64,000 nucleotides of DNA from Coniferiporia sulphurascens (taxonomy: Eukaryota; Basidiomycota; Agaricomycetes; Hymenochaetales; Hymenochaetaceae): assembly GCA_002794785.1 (NCBI GenBank), contig NBBA01000012.1, positions 1 through 64,000 on the forward strand, given 5' to 3'. Position 1 is the first letter of the stretch. Each line of letters starts with the position of its first letter. A model generated the notes under the pieces. The model saw only the letters and a program-made list of their open reading frames with translations. It did not search any database and was not told the origin of the DNA. Position numbers and translations under genes: made by a program. This document shows positions 46,200 through 55,913 of this stretch, piece by piece.

Positions 46200-48240
46200 C
46201 CCAGGAGGCCTGCACAGGATTCAAACCGTGAAAAACTTCGGCATGCCATTCGTTTTGAGAATGATGAAGACTCCGATGCTCCTCAGGATGACATGGAGCA
46301 GCCAAAAGCTGGGCATAAGCACTCATTAATTGACTCTGATGTCACTGAAAAGGGAAAGGGTGCAAAGAAACCAAGGCCAGCCACTTCACAAGTTGTTGCA
46401 AAGGCTGGACGACCTCGGAAAGCCACAGTAGCAGTGTCAGCCAAAGCTCCAACTGTACCTGTTGCCCAGATTTTTGTAAAGAAGGCAGTCGAGATCAAGA
46501 ACCTGGACCAAAGCCAGACTAATAGTCCATGTATGACTGTTTCGTCTACAAGTCCTCCACCCATTTCTGCACCCAACTCCGAAGAGGACGAAAGTGGTGA
46601 TGCCAATATTGACATGCACATCCAAGTCAAGATACTGCCACAGAAGCGTGGTCTGGATGCCCAAGAAGATGTGCTTACAATTTTCAAAGAGGTGGATAAT
46701 GGTGATGGCTAACTGGGCTTTGAGTGTGAGATTTGCAAGTATGTCACCAATTCCTAAAAAATCATCTTCACACAGAGCTAATATCACTTTATTTCTGTAG
46801 GTGACCTTCTCCGAAAGAATCCCTCAAAGTATGCTGGACAGCTAAAAAAAACCTTCACAGGCAACCTTACTTCTTTGCGGCAGCACATTTCTTGGAAGAC
46901 AATGGAAGACTTCCTTCACTTTCATGTCTATGAGCAGCAATGCAAGGAGTGTGGCCTAATGGCCGCTTTCAATCAGTATCTTCAGTACACATATCCGAAG
47001 GAATTGAAGAAACAGCAGGAGGACTCAAAGTCAGTCTTTTTAATTCTCTCAGCATGTACTGAATGCCACCGACACTGATTTTTTTGACCTGAAAGGCAGC
47101 AAACTATTGATGGCATGTTTGTAAAGCCAACAGAAAGTGAAGCATATAAGTGGTCAAAAGAAAAGCTAAGCATCTTGATTGAAAACTACCTTGTTGAGAC
47201 AAACACAGTATGACTTTATATTTATGCTTAGCTTGGAGCAAGTTTTGTGGTCTGACTACCACATACCTTGATATTCCATTGTTCAGGCCCCAAATGTCAT
47301 GTCGTATAAGTCGTTCCAGGATCTTCTTGAATACCAGCAAGGGCCAAAACACAAGAAGAGCGACATATCTTGTGCAAACACATATACCAATGGTATTAAA
47401 ACCCAGGCAGAAGAAGTAAGGGCTGAACTCACAGTGGATCTAAAGGTGCGATTGAGATATTACTCCAAGTCACCAGCAAAATTAATTGATCCTTGTCCTT
47501 GTCCCAGTCAAGTCCCGGAAGGATTTCATTGACATATGATGGCTGGACATCAGGGACAATGAAATCTTTCATGGGCATAACAGTCCACTGGATTACACAT
47601 GAATGGACCATGAAGTCTTGTCTACTGTCTTTTTCCAAGCTCAAGGGAAGCCATACAGGGGAAAACCAGGCAGCTCACCTGCACTCCATGTACAAAATGT
47701 TTGGGATTAACAACAAGGTGCGTGGCCACAGCCAGAATCCTTTTTTTCATGCCTCTAACTTCCTGGCCTGGGGACCACCCCATTTGGGACTTTAGTTAAT
47801 GATGTTGACAGGGGACAATGTATCTGTGAATGACAAGACCATGGTGGATTTGTCGACACTCCTCAAAAAACAAGATAACATTAGTTTTGATGCAATAGAA
47901 CAGCATGCTCAGTACGTACCCCTTTGGTTTCTATTGGTGATGTACAGATTCATACTAACGTTTTTGCAGCTGTTTTGAGCATGTTATCAACCTTGCCACA
48001 AAAGCTTTTCTTTCTTCCATAGGAGTCACACCAGGCCTCAAAAAGACATGCAGTACTACTGCATCTGAAGCAACAGCTGAGTCCAAGTTTGTCAGAGATG
48101 ACAGTGCTGATGACTTCAAGGAAGACATCCAACAACAACTTGAAGACATGTGGGATGCAATAGCCAGTGAAAGCGAAGACATAAAGCTTGTATCTTCATT
48201 GTTGCTCAAGGTTCGGGGTTTCATCGCAAAGGTATGTATT
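46200..48240 (+). pseudogene. hAT transposase, N-terminal and catalytic part
   Basis: Several exons with usable splice sites. Order: a basic Ser/Pro-rich leader (46290-46700); a BED-type zinc finger (FECEIC, then LRQHISWKTMEDFLHFHV and QQC); the segment QTIDGMFVKPTESEAYKWSK; the catalytic start RISLTYDGWTSGTMKSFMGI with the first Asp; DNVSVNDKTMVDLSTLL; and CFEHVINLATKAF leading to LLLKVRGFIAKV at about 48230. Most exons are open, but I could not confirm one continuous frame. After 48240 the expected next motif is missing and unrelated sequence begins. It is classed as a pseudogene because the protein cannot be completed without crossing the foreign block. Confidence 0.75.
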
Positions 48241-49044
48241 CTTCTTGATCTTTTCCTCATTTTTGCACGCCTGCCATTGTTTTGGACTTCTTCGAGCTTC
48301 TGGAGAATACTGGCCGCACTGCTGGCCATGCCAAACGGAAAGCCGGGCCCGCAGAGCTTCGAGGAAGTCATACAAGAGCTGTTGACTTCATTCAAGTTCC
48401 TTGAGGCAATGAAGACACTTCTTAGGAGCCCAGCAATTCATTTCAACTGGACAGTCTCTTCCATTGACAGTGAGCTTGACGAGGGCATGCATATCGTACA
48501 AGTACTGGTCCCAGAAGAGCCAACCATACCATCGCTGGGATGCTCTTTGTCACAGTCTTCGTGGCGGTGGTGGTCACATTCTCTATCATCCACTGTCGCA
48601 TTCCCTGTCTTATGATCACACTTGTGATGAGACTCATGGTCTCTATGTTCCATTTTCCCTGCCATGTTTCCCAGTTGCACCCCAAGTGAATCCTTGTTGC
48701 AATTTGACTCTCTTTCTTGGTCTGCAACATGCATTTTACTTCCACATATGCAGTCTCGGTCATTGCATTCAAACGCACACACAGAATGCTGTGGTGTGCC
48801 TCACTGCTTCGTTCTGCTCTTCTGGGTACTTCCAAAAGCATAATCATCCTGATGATCACAACTCCAGCGCAAACAAACAAATCACGAGCCCACTGTGGGC
48901 CAGGGTCTAATGGCATCATTTGGCTGGGCAAGTCTGTTGGCGATGACAATGGCGAAGATGAGATATATTCATGCATTAATTAGTGATTGCTGCAACTAGG
49001 TAAGCTGATCCCGCAAGCCTCAGACTCAGCACTGGCTAACTACA
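48241..49044. other. unassigned sequence inside the hAT element
   Basis: Replaces the middle of the transposase. It contains open stretches on both strands. One on the minus strand is His/Asp/Cys-rich (HDHESHHKCDHKTG-like composition). I cannot assign any of it to a family. It may be a captured host fragment like those that follow. Confidence 0.35.
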
Positions 49045-49345
49045 GACGACAACGTGTCCATCCTCAACCTCTCAGACCCGGGGTCAATCACATCCCCATC
49101 AGACTCCGAAGCAGACAGATGATGGGTTCTCACTTGGTGGTGGTGCCCTTGCACTGTTGTTATCATCGTCCAGGACGTCATTGCCAACCGGCATGCCTGC
49201 AGTGGCAGAGCTCACACCGGGGCGTGAGTTCCAGGCAGAGGTAGGCATGTCGCTCGCACGTGTGTTTGTGGAGGGCCACTCGGTGGACAACACGTCAGTC
49301 GAACTCAAGACACTCTGTATGGTGGTGAACCCAGTACATACAGTG
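49045..49345 (+). pseudogene. captured fragment resembling eIF2B epsilon (C-terminal half)
   Basis: Reads DNVSILNLSDPGSITSPSDS, then after a frame break TSLPTGMPAVAELTPGREF, then SLARVFVEGHSVDNTSVELK followed by TLCMVVN. The last part resembles the strongly conserved segment just before the W2 domain of eIF2B epsilon, which in intact fungal proteins reads like EGHS...ELKTLRMASNV. Here the Arg is Cys and the Ala/Ser are Val, each explainable by C-to-T change. A frame shift near 49110 and no flanking gene show that it is a dead fragment. The family call comes from memory of the motif. Confidence 0.5.
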
Positions 49346-49615
49346 TTTTGCTGTTTCTCTCATGCGTATACTTGACCTTTAAACGATAGCACCCCAAGCC
49401 CATGGTGGCTGGAATGGCAGGCGTCCCACCTGGTGCTTTTGTCCCTGCCCCATATATGCAACATATGCCAATTACTTCAGGAGATAGGATTGATCATATC
49501 CTGTCATGACACAAAATCCAATCACCTTGAAGAAATATCTGATCCATTAAATGGATCGGATATGACATAATCTGACCCATATATGGTAGGTGACTAATGA
49601 TAAATGGAATTAAAA

Positions 49616-49695
49616 TGTCAGTAGGACAAGGATTTGAACCCAAGCCCTGACAGAACCACAATAGTGTACACTTTAACCACTCAGCCACACAGTCA
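49616..49695 (-). ncRNA. tRNA-like SINE head, left arm
   Basis: On the minus strand an A box TGGCTGAGTGGTTAAAG (49687-49671) and a B box GGGTTCAAATCC (complement of about 49630-49641) lie at tRNA spacing. The acceptor stem does not pair, so it is not a working tRNA. Class II (Ser/Leu-like) D arm. Confidence 0.6.
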
Positions 49696-50035
49696 TATAC
49701 AACTTTTAGTTACTTTAGCCCTTATGTATGCATTGTTAGTGTACTTAAGCCGATTTCCTTACTGGACTTGTTTAATTTTACATACTAATGGATCAAATAA
49801 TAACACACTGGTACAAGCTTCATTTCTTTAATCCCTTCAATACTACTTAAACAGGATGTAATTAGTGTCCCTACCACTTTCATTGTTTATTAATAATTGC
49901 TAAACCAATCAATTGAAGTAAGGAAATGCCAATATTTGATCCATTAGTATGTAAAATTAAACAAGTCCAGTAAGGAAATCGGCTTAAGTACACTAACAAT
50001 GCATACATAAGGGCTAAAGTAACTAAAAGTTGTAT

Positions 50036-50115
50036 ATGACTGTGTGGCTGAGTGGTTAAAGTGTACACTATTGTGGTTCTGTCAGGGCTTGGGTTCAAAT
50101 CCTTGTCCTACTGAC
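50036..50115 (+). ncRNA. tRNA-like SINE head, right arm
   Basis: Mirror copy of the left arm head on the plus strand, with A box at 50045-50061 and B box at 50091-50102. Same broken acceptor stem. Transcription from it would run outward through the rest of the right arm. Confidence 0.6.
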
Positions 50116-50420
50116 ATTTTAATTCCATTTATCATTAGTCACCTACCATATATGGGTCAGATTATGTCATATCCGATCCATTTAATGGATCAGATATTTC
50201 TTCAAGGTGATTGGATTTTGTGTCATGACAGGATATGATCAATCCTATCTCCTGAGGTTCCTGCATATGCCATATCCTCTGAATATGCCTCCTCCTAATG
50301 GCCACTGCAATGTACGTTGAGATAGTTTAATGTTCAAGATGGGTACTCATCTGTCCCTTAGCAATGTATGCTCCTCTGCCTATGGGTCAAATGCCTCGTG
50401 CGTTATACATGAATCCTTAA

Positions 50421-50927
50421 TTGGATACGTCTAAAACTGACAGTACTTTGTGCAGCCCCACAACAATATATGCCTGGTCCGCCGCTGCTGGGTGCTTACT
50501 CTCCATCTCTGCAACTCCATTGGTGCAAGTCCGTGAGCAGTCTGCTATGCTCCCCTTCTCGCTTAAGCTCAATGCGATGGGAAGCACACTCCCGCAGATC
50601 GACCGTGCTCGCACTGCACACCTCATCATGAAGGGAAAAGCGAACCAAGGATGTTCATTTGACCGTTGCTCTGCCTCCTTCGACATTACGAACGCTGCTG
50701 TGACATACCTCATGGATGTCGGTGTCGGTAGCCCTGCTATGTCGTACTTGCTCCTCATCAACACTGGCTCATCGAACACTTGGACCAGTGCGGACAAGCC
50801 ATACGTGAAGACATCCACCAGCAAGAGCACTGGAAAGAGTGTTTCGGTTAGCTATGGCTCCAGATCGTTATCCGGAATGGAATGTAAGGAGATTGTGGAC
50901 CTGTTTATGTCTCCGACACTGTTCTAA
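50421..50927 (+). pseudogene. captured N-terminal part of a pepsin-type aspartic protease (A1)
   Basis: The frame carries the propeptide-like stretch IDRARTAHLIMKGK and then the mature start AAVTYLMDVGVGSPAMSYLL, LINTGSSNTWTSADKPYVKT and SVSVSYGSRSLSGMECKEIV. This is the first lobe of a secreted A1 peptidase. The catalytic DTGSS has become NTGSS, so it cannot be active. The change is one G-to-A step in a former CG pair. The second lobe and second Asp are missing. It sits inside the hAT element without its own gene context, so capture by the transposon is the simplest reading. Confidence 0.7.
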
Positions 50928-51179
50928 CATGGGCAACAGTGCTGGGCGCCCACTGATGCCGCCCACCCCCATCCCCACCCATGCACACCCATATTATCAC
51001 TGAAGCCCACAATGGGGATTTCGTCCAGACCTGTGTGGACAGGACAATGAGGCCACAAGTGCTAAGGCTGATTGGATGCGTGTATGGAATCTGAGTATAA
51101 TGTAGCATTGGTGGGCATGCAAATTTTTTTGACTAGGATGGAACACATCTGGAACCATATACTTACAAGTTCTGTTAGG

Positions 51180-52430
51180 TACGAAGATCTCCCCAGGCGA
51201 AGTCCTATTTTGCTACCTGCTGCACACTTGCAAACATTGAGGCACTTGAACTCCTTCCATATGTCAAGACCTGCTTTCAATCATGGGAGGCAGTATTGCA
51301 TCGGTTCTTGAAACTGGACAAGGTATGCAGTCAAATTCATTCCCGCTTGGCAATGCAGTACATAATGCCTTCAATATAGGCTATCACTTTATTCATCTGC
51401 AATGCTGATTTTGCAGATGAAGTACCTCATGTAGATAATAGACAGCAAAGCTATTTCTCATATCACTTTTTGGACAAGGAGTGGGACATGATTCATCTCA
51501 TCCATAATGTCCTTAATGTGAGTTAACGCCAATGTACACAAGGTTATTGTGGTACTAGCCATAATATCTAGGAATCAGGTAGCGTTCAGCAGCAATTTTC
51601 ATCTGACCAGCGGCCATCAGTCTGGCAAGTCCTCCCAGCACCAGAGAGCTTTCTGGAAAAGTGGACGGCTATGCAAAATGATGAAAAGTATTATATACTG
51701 AAACCTGCATTGACAAAAGGTATTGGGATTATAGAGAAGTATTTCGGAAGGGCTACTAGATCTAGTTCACAAATCATGAACCTTTGTGCGTGCTTTCAAT
51801 CTCTCTCTTGAGTCATTTCTAAATGCATGCATAGTCCTAAATCCTATTGCAAAGGGCGAATACTTCAAAGTGTACTGGACTCCTGAAGGGCAGAAGTTTG
51901 CACAGGAAATTATTGATTCTGTGGTAAGTAATGCATATTTGCAGTGCCTACAGTTAATACTCATAACAATACAGTTTGATAAGTACAATAATCACACCGT
52001 TTCTCAGAAAACCCAGTCTGCAGGCTCTGCAGCAAGTGCAAGTTCTGTCAGCACTTCCACTTTTGCAGTCCACCCCAGTGGCCCATGAGTCTATGGGTTT
52101 GATCACATGCATGCTGCTGCCGAGGCACGTCGCAATTGTGAAGAAGCTCTTCCCAAGGATTCTCGGGAGGAGTTGACACGCTATGACAAAGACTCAGTTG
52201 AAGACTCCAATCCTGACAAGCCTATTGACCTACTTAAATGGTGGAAGGTATATTTGTTGCAGTTCTATTATATGTGGTTTGCTAATAGACTCATTCTCCC
52301 AGATGAATGAATTTCACTACCCAGTACTTGCCTGCATAGCACGTGATTACCTTGCTATCCAAGCATCTTCAGTCCCCTGTGAATGCTTGTTCTCAATGGC
52401 TGAACTTGCTGATACCAACTGAAGGAACTG
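51180..52430 (+). pseudogene. hAT transposase, C-terminal part with dimerisation domain
   Basis: Segments in order: NIEALELLPYVKTCFQSWEA, then FSYHFLDKEWDMIHLIHNVL, VWQVLPAPESFLEKW, FLNACIVLNPIAKGEYFKVY and, after a further splice, a segment rich in Ser/Ala. The hAT dimerisation domain is at 52225-52425 with EFHYPVLACIARDYLAIQAS and SVPCECLFS. Stops appear between some segments (for example near 51760), so it is decayed. The segment order matches the fungal hAT transposases whose N-terminal part lies left of the foreign block. Confidence 0.75.
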
Positions 52431-52555
52431 TATGAGCTCAGAGACATTTTCAGCCATACAGACACTTCATGATGAAAGACAGATGGCACACAGGCAGGGA
52501 GAGGAGTAGCATATCATTTTTTATTATGCTAAAATATTACATAAATATATTGGGA

Positions 52556-52735
52556 TTTACTGGGTCAGTGGTTGACCTGTGACCGACCTTGACCTGACCC
52601 ACTTGGTCAGGTCAACAGTGGGTCAATCTGGGTCAGGTCAGTGGTCAGCAAAATTCCAAAAATTTGGTCCAGGCCAAGGTCAAGGTCAGAACAAAATTGC
52701 GCTGACCTGACCTGACCTGACCATTGAGAACACTA
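52556..52735. repeat. hAT right subterminal GGTCA array and terminal inverted repeat
   Basis: Mirrors the left end: dense TGACC/GGTCA motifs ending in four tandem TGACC units and TTGAGAACACTA. The 8-bp target duplication CTTCAGAC follows directly. Confidence 0.85.
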
Positions 52736-52743
52736 CTTCAGAC

Positions 52744-53393
52744 AACTTTTGGATTTCTGATCCACACCATGGCAGTGACATCAATAAAATCATGTGAGCT
52801 GATGTAGTCCTTTTGGCTTTTTTTTTCTTTCAAAAATATTTTTTTGTCTCAGGTGTGATCCTATAATAGAGGGCGATGACAATGATGAATCCCATTTTTA
52901 TAGCAGCTATCCGGGCCGTTTACGATCTGTGTAGCTGCTACTCTACTGTATACTACATTATTAATGTCTGAGAAAGAAGGGGAGGGAGGCCAAGTGAGAT
53001 GAGAGGGACAGTGTGGGGACTTGTATGACATGATGGTTGTTAGTACAGTTTAGGCAAGTGCTGAGTTAGTAATAATAAAAAAGAAATGCAAATAGGGGAG
53101 CATTGAGGGGTGTGTTCATTGGGGGAAGTGCAGGCTGCTGACAGTAAAGGGGTGAGATCCAAGGTGGAGAGAGAACAAACAAAAGAAAAGAGGACAAAAG
53201 GCTAGAGAGGAGGTGAGGAAAGAAAAGGGAAAGAACACTGCTAAACGGGCGGGGGATAGGCCGTGAAACGACCCGTGTTCTGTGTCTTGTAGGAGGACGT
53301 GCCGATTGAAGGGTGTGCATCCTATAGACTTGGAGGACAGATTATAGTACACACTGCAAGCACCTTGAAAGAAATGTAAAGCTGACTGTATTC
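52744..53393. other. spacer between the hAT and Copia elements
   Basis: 650 bp of non-coding, AT-rich sequence. It ends with TATTC, the left target duplication of the Copia element (53389-53393). Confidence 0.5.
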
Positions 53394-53673
53394 TGTTGGA
53401 ATATGAGGTGATCATTATTCCTTTTTAGTATATGTTTCCATCAGCTCCTTTTGCGCCGATTATATAATTACATGATAACTGTACAGTTTCTCTTGCATAT
53501 AGTCAATAGCGTAGTGTTTGGGGCACCTCAGTACTTTGTCAATGTACTGAGGTGAGTATTGTATTGGAATCATGATGAGTAGTTACATGCTAACTAATGT
53601 ACTAGCGCGCATAGGTAGATACTCATCGAATCAAGTACTTTGTCAATGTACTGAGTGCGCATAGATTCTTACA
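53394..53673 (+). repeat. Copia 5' LTR
   Basis: TGTTGGAATATG...GATTCTTACA, 280 bp. It differs from the 3' LTR at about 17 places plus one indel. Two copies of a CAGTACTTTGTCAA.GTACTGAG motif lie within it. Confidence 0.93.
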
Positions 53674-53684
53674 GGTTATGAGCC
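53674..53684 (+). promoter_or_regulatory. primer binding site, half-tRNA(iMet) type
   Basis: GGTTATGAGCC directly follows the LTR. It is complementary to the anticodon stem-loop of initiator tRNA-Met (GGCTCATAACC), not to the tRNA 3' end. This is the half-tRNA priming arrangement known from Drosophila copia. Confidence 0.7.
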
Positions 53685-55913
53685 TTGCGTTATCCACTGA
53701 ATCCAAGACCAATCCATCGAATTCGAACCCACAAATGAACAAAGCAAACACAAATGCAAACGCAAATGCAGGACCCAAAGACACATTGAAACCGAACCAG
53801 AACAATGAAGCACCTGGACCCACAAAGATGTCAGCAGTGTCAAACTCTATCACCCTTCTTAACACCGAGGAGAAACTCTCGGCATCTAAGAAAAACTGGG
53901 CCCCATGGGAGAAACACATTACCTTCGCATTAGAATACCGGGGGTTAATGGACATTGTCAACGGCACCAAATTGAAACCTGACAGTGTCAAGGTCAAGGG
54001 GGATGCTGACACATGGGCTGAGAAGGACCATAGGGCGAAAGCCCAGATTGGGCTGAATGTCGCCATGGACACAATCGTGGACATCAAGACCGGCTTGGTG
54101 AAGGCTATGTGGGACGCACTGAAGGCGTGGTTCCAGAACACCTCTATCCTGGCACAGTCGATCACCATGTCTTCCCTGCAGGTGAGGAAACTAACAGATG
54201 GCGAAGCTATTGAAGTGTTTGTTGCTGACATATGAAAGTTGCATGCTCAGGTCCTGTGTTACAATTTTCCTTTACTTTCCTTACTGCGCTGACTCACTTC
54301 CTCTTTGTCATCATCAGTCAGCGCAACTCCCCCATTTCTCTGCCTTACTCATCCTTATTTTGCCTTGTGCCATAAGACGCCATGATGATGCCTTATCGCA
54401 CCATCATGACGTGCTTTGCTTACTGATTGCATTCCTTGTGTTTCCATGACCGTCCATGCCATGTAAACGACCGCATACAAGCAGCCACAGTAGTAAACAC
54501 ATAGAGTAGCATATAAGCCTGTAAAGTCATTAGCACAAGCCCTAAGCTTGTGCTCTTTGTTCATACAAGCCCATTATTTGCTACCACCAGTTTACTGTGT
54601 GCCACTGAGCCACTAGTCGCTTCGTCATAACCCGACTCCACTAAGAAGCCTACCGCATCCACATCGTCGATCAGGAAGCCCCGCCGACGATCATCTTCGA
54701 CTTACGACATCTAGGAAGCCCCATTGTCATCACCATCAGTCTCGACAATCAGGAAGCCCTGACGTCAATCACTGTGTAAACCGTTGAGCTTAACATCCTG
54801 GGCACAGGGGCAATCCTCAGCAATGAGCAGTTTGCAATGATTATATTTCAGGCCTTACCGTGCACATGGGACTCCATTGTGGGCCTAATGTCTACTGTAA
54901 AAACATCAGAAGAGGTGATTGCAATGATGGAATTAGAGGAAAAAAGACATATCCAAGCAGGCATCCAACCCATCGGCATCACAAGACAGGAAACGGCCCT
55001 CCGTGCTGTTCAGCGATACCAATGTATGAACTGCAAGTGCCGGGGGCACACTGTGGCACGCTGTTATGCAAAAGGGGGCGGCATGGAAGGGAAAGGGCCC
55101 GTTCACTGGGTACCTCCTAGGCTGGACTATGTCAACATGCAAACGGAAACCACTCACCTAGCTCGCATTGAGTTTTCCCTGATGGCAATGGACAGAACGA
55201 CAAATAACGTTAGCAGTGAAGAATGGCTTGCAGACTCGGGTGCATCTTCGCACATGGCGGCCAATCACGATGATTTTGAGGTCCATGAGAAAACAGACCC
55301 CATCGCGATCACCTCTGCAGAGCTAGGCGGATCTTTCATGGCTGTTGGATGGGGATCAATCAGGATGCATTTTGTGTACAGGGGGACAGTGAGATATATT
55401 ACACTCACAAACATCCTGCATACCCCGGGCATCACCGCCAACCTATTATCCATCTCGCAGCTCGACGCTGCCAGTGTTTCCTCCAGGTTCAGCAGGGGAG
55501 AATGTGTATTCTCGCATGTGTTTGCCGGCAAAGATGAGATGTTTGGTTTCGCCATAAAGAAGGGAAAGCTCTACCACATCGCCATGCGTGTCGAAAGAGA
55601 GCACGCCATGATCGCCCAGGCAGATGCCACAGCACCAGCGGATATTGCAACCTGGCACACCCGTTTCACACATGCAAATGAGGATATGTTGACTTGCATG
55701 CTCACAAAGGATACCATCTGCAGGCTGGACATTGTAGGCAAAACTGCAAAAGGGATGTGTGAGTGTTGCATTCTGGGTAAACACACCAGCAGCCCCTTTT
55801 TGTCCAACGAGGCATGGGCAGGGAAGCCAATGGACCTCATGCATACTGACATCCTCGGCCCCTTACCGGTGGAATCGATCGGAGGCAAGCGATATGCTCT
55901 AACGTTCATAGAC
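53678..55913 (+). pseudogene. Copia gag-protease-integrase (first part)
   Basis: Starts ATGAGCCTTGCG, just inside the primer site. Gag spans 53678-54256 and resumes at 54796 after a solo LTR. A TGA at 54234 sits where CGA (Arg) would continue the frame into KLHAQVL. Landmarks after the LTR: zinc knuckle CMNCKCRGHTVARC (55022-55065), aspartic protease WLADSGASSHMA, integrase zinc-binding region ATWHTRFTH to CECCILGKH, and the start of the integrase core at LTFID, where the next insertion interrupts it. Confidence 0.85.
54257..54795 (+). mobile_element. solo LTR, family A, inserted in Copia gag
   Basis: 539 bp, TGTTACAATTTTCC...GAGCTTAACA, with a perfect 5-bp duplication TCCTG on both sides (54252-54256 and 54796-54800). 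Contains a TATAAG box near 54511 and AAGCTTGTGCTCTTTGTTCA. Gag coding continues in frame across it once one TSD copy is removed. Confidence 0.93.

Larger units (their letters stand above)
49478..50254. repeat. 777-bp near-perfect palindrome (foldback element)
   Basis: Arms 49478-49799 and 49933-50254, about 322 bp each, are inverted copies with only rare differences. The spacer is 133 bp. The outer ends are CAGGAGATAGG and CCTATCTCCTG. Each arm contains a tRNA-like Pol III promoter pointing toward the outer end of its arm. It could be two SINE copies head to head or a foldback transposon. I could not read a convincing target duplication. Confidence 0.85.
49390..50419 (+). pseudogene. captured Met/Pro-rich coding fragment split by a palindrome
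   Basis: Left piece (49390-49477) reads MVAGMAGVPPGAFVPAPYMQ then HMPITS. Right pieces (50255-50419) read FLHMPYPLNMPPPNG and MYAPLPMGQMPRALYMN. The composition and the MxxMP rhythm are shared across the 777-bp palindrome, so the palindrome seems to have inserted into one coding fragment. Family unknown; Met/Pro-rich tails of this kind occur in fungal RNA-binding proteins. Confidence 0.4.
45192..52735 (+). mobile_element. complete hAT-superfamily DNA transposon, decayed, with foreign inserts
   Basis: Termini are TAGTGTTCTCA at the left (from 45192) and its inverse TGAGAACACTA at the right (to 52735). They are flanked by the 8-bp direct repeat CTTCAGAC (45184-45191 and 52736-52743). An 8-bp duplication and TAGNG-type ends are hAT hallmarks. 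Both ends carry many copies of GGTCAGGTCA-like motifs. A BED-finger transposase is split into a left part (about 46200-48240) and a right part (about 51180-52430) ending in the hAT dimerisation domain. The 2.9 kb between them holds pieces that look like host genes and a palindrome. At 7544 bp it is long for a hAT element. Confidence 0.88.

Noticed and set aside
48443..48976. 177-aa minus-strand frame inside the hAT element
   Set aside because: Composition is uneven and no domain was seen. It may be a captured piece in another frame, so it is mentioned only as unassigned sequence.
49494..50238. Identical 64-aa and related 65-72-aa open frames on both sides of 49.8 kb, which could be read as duplicated small genes
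   Set aside because: They are the two arms of the palindrome. Each frame reads through the tRNA-like SINE head, so the identity comes from the inverted repeat, not from gene duplication.
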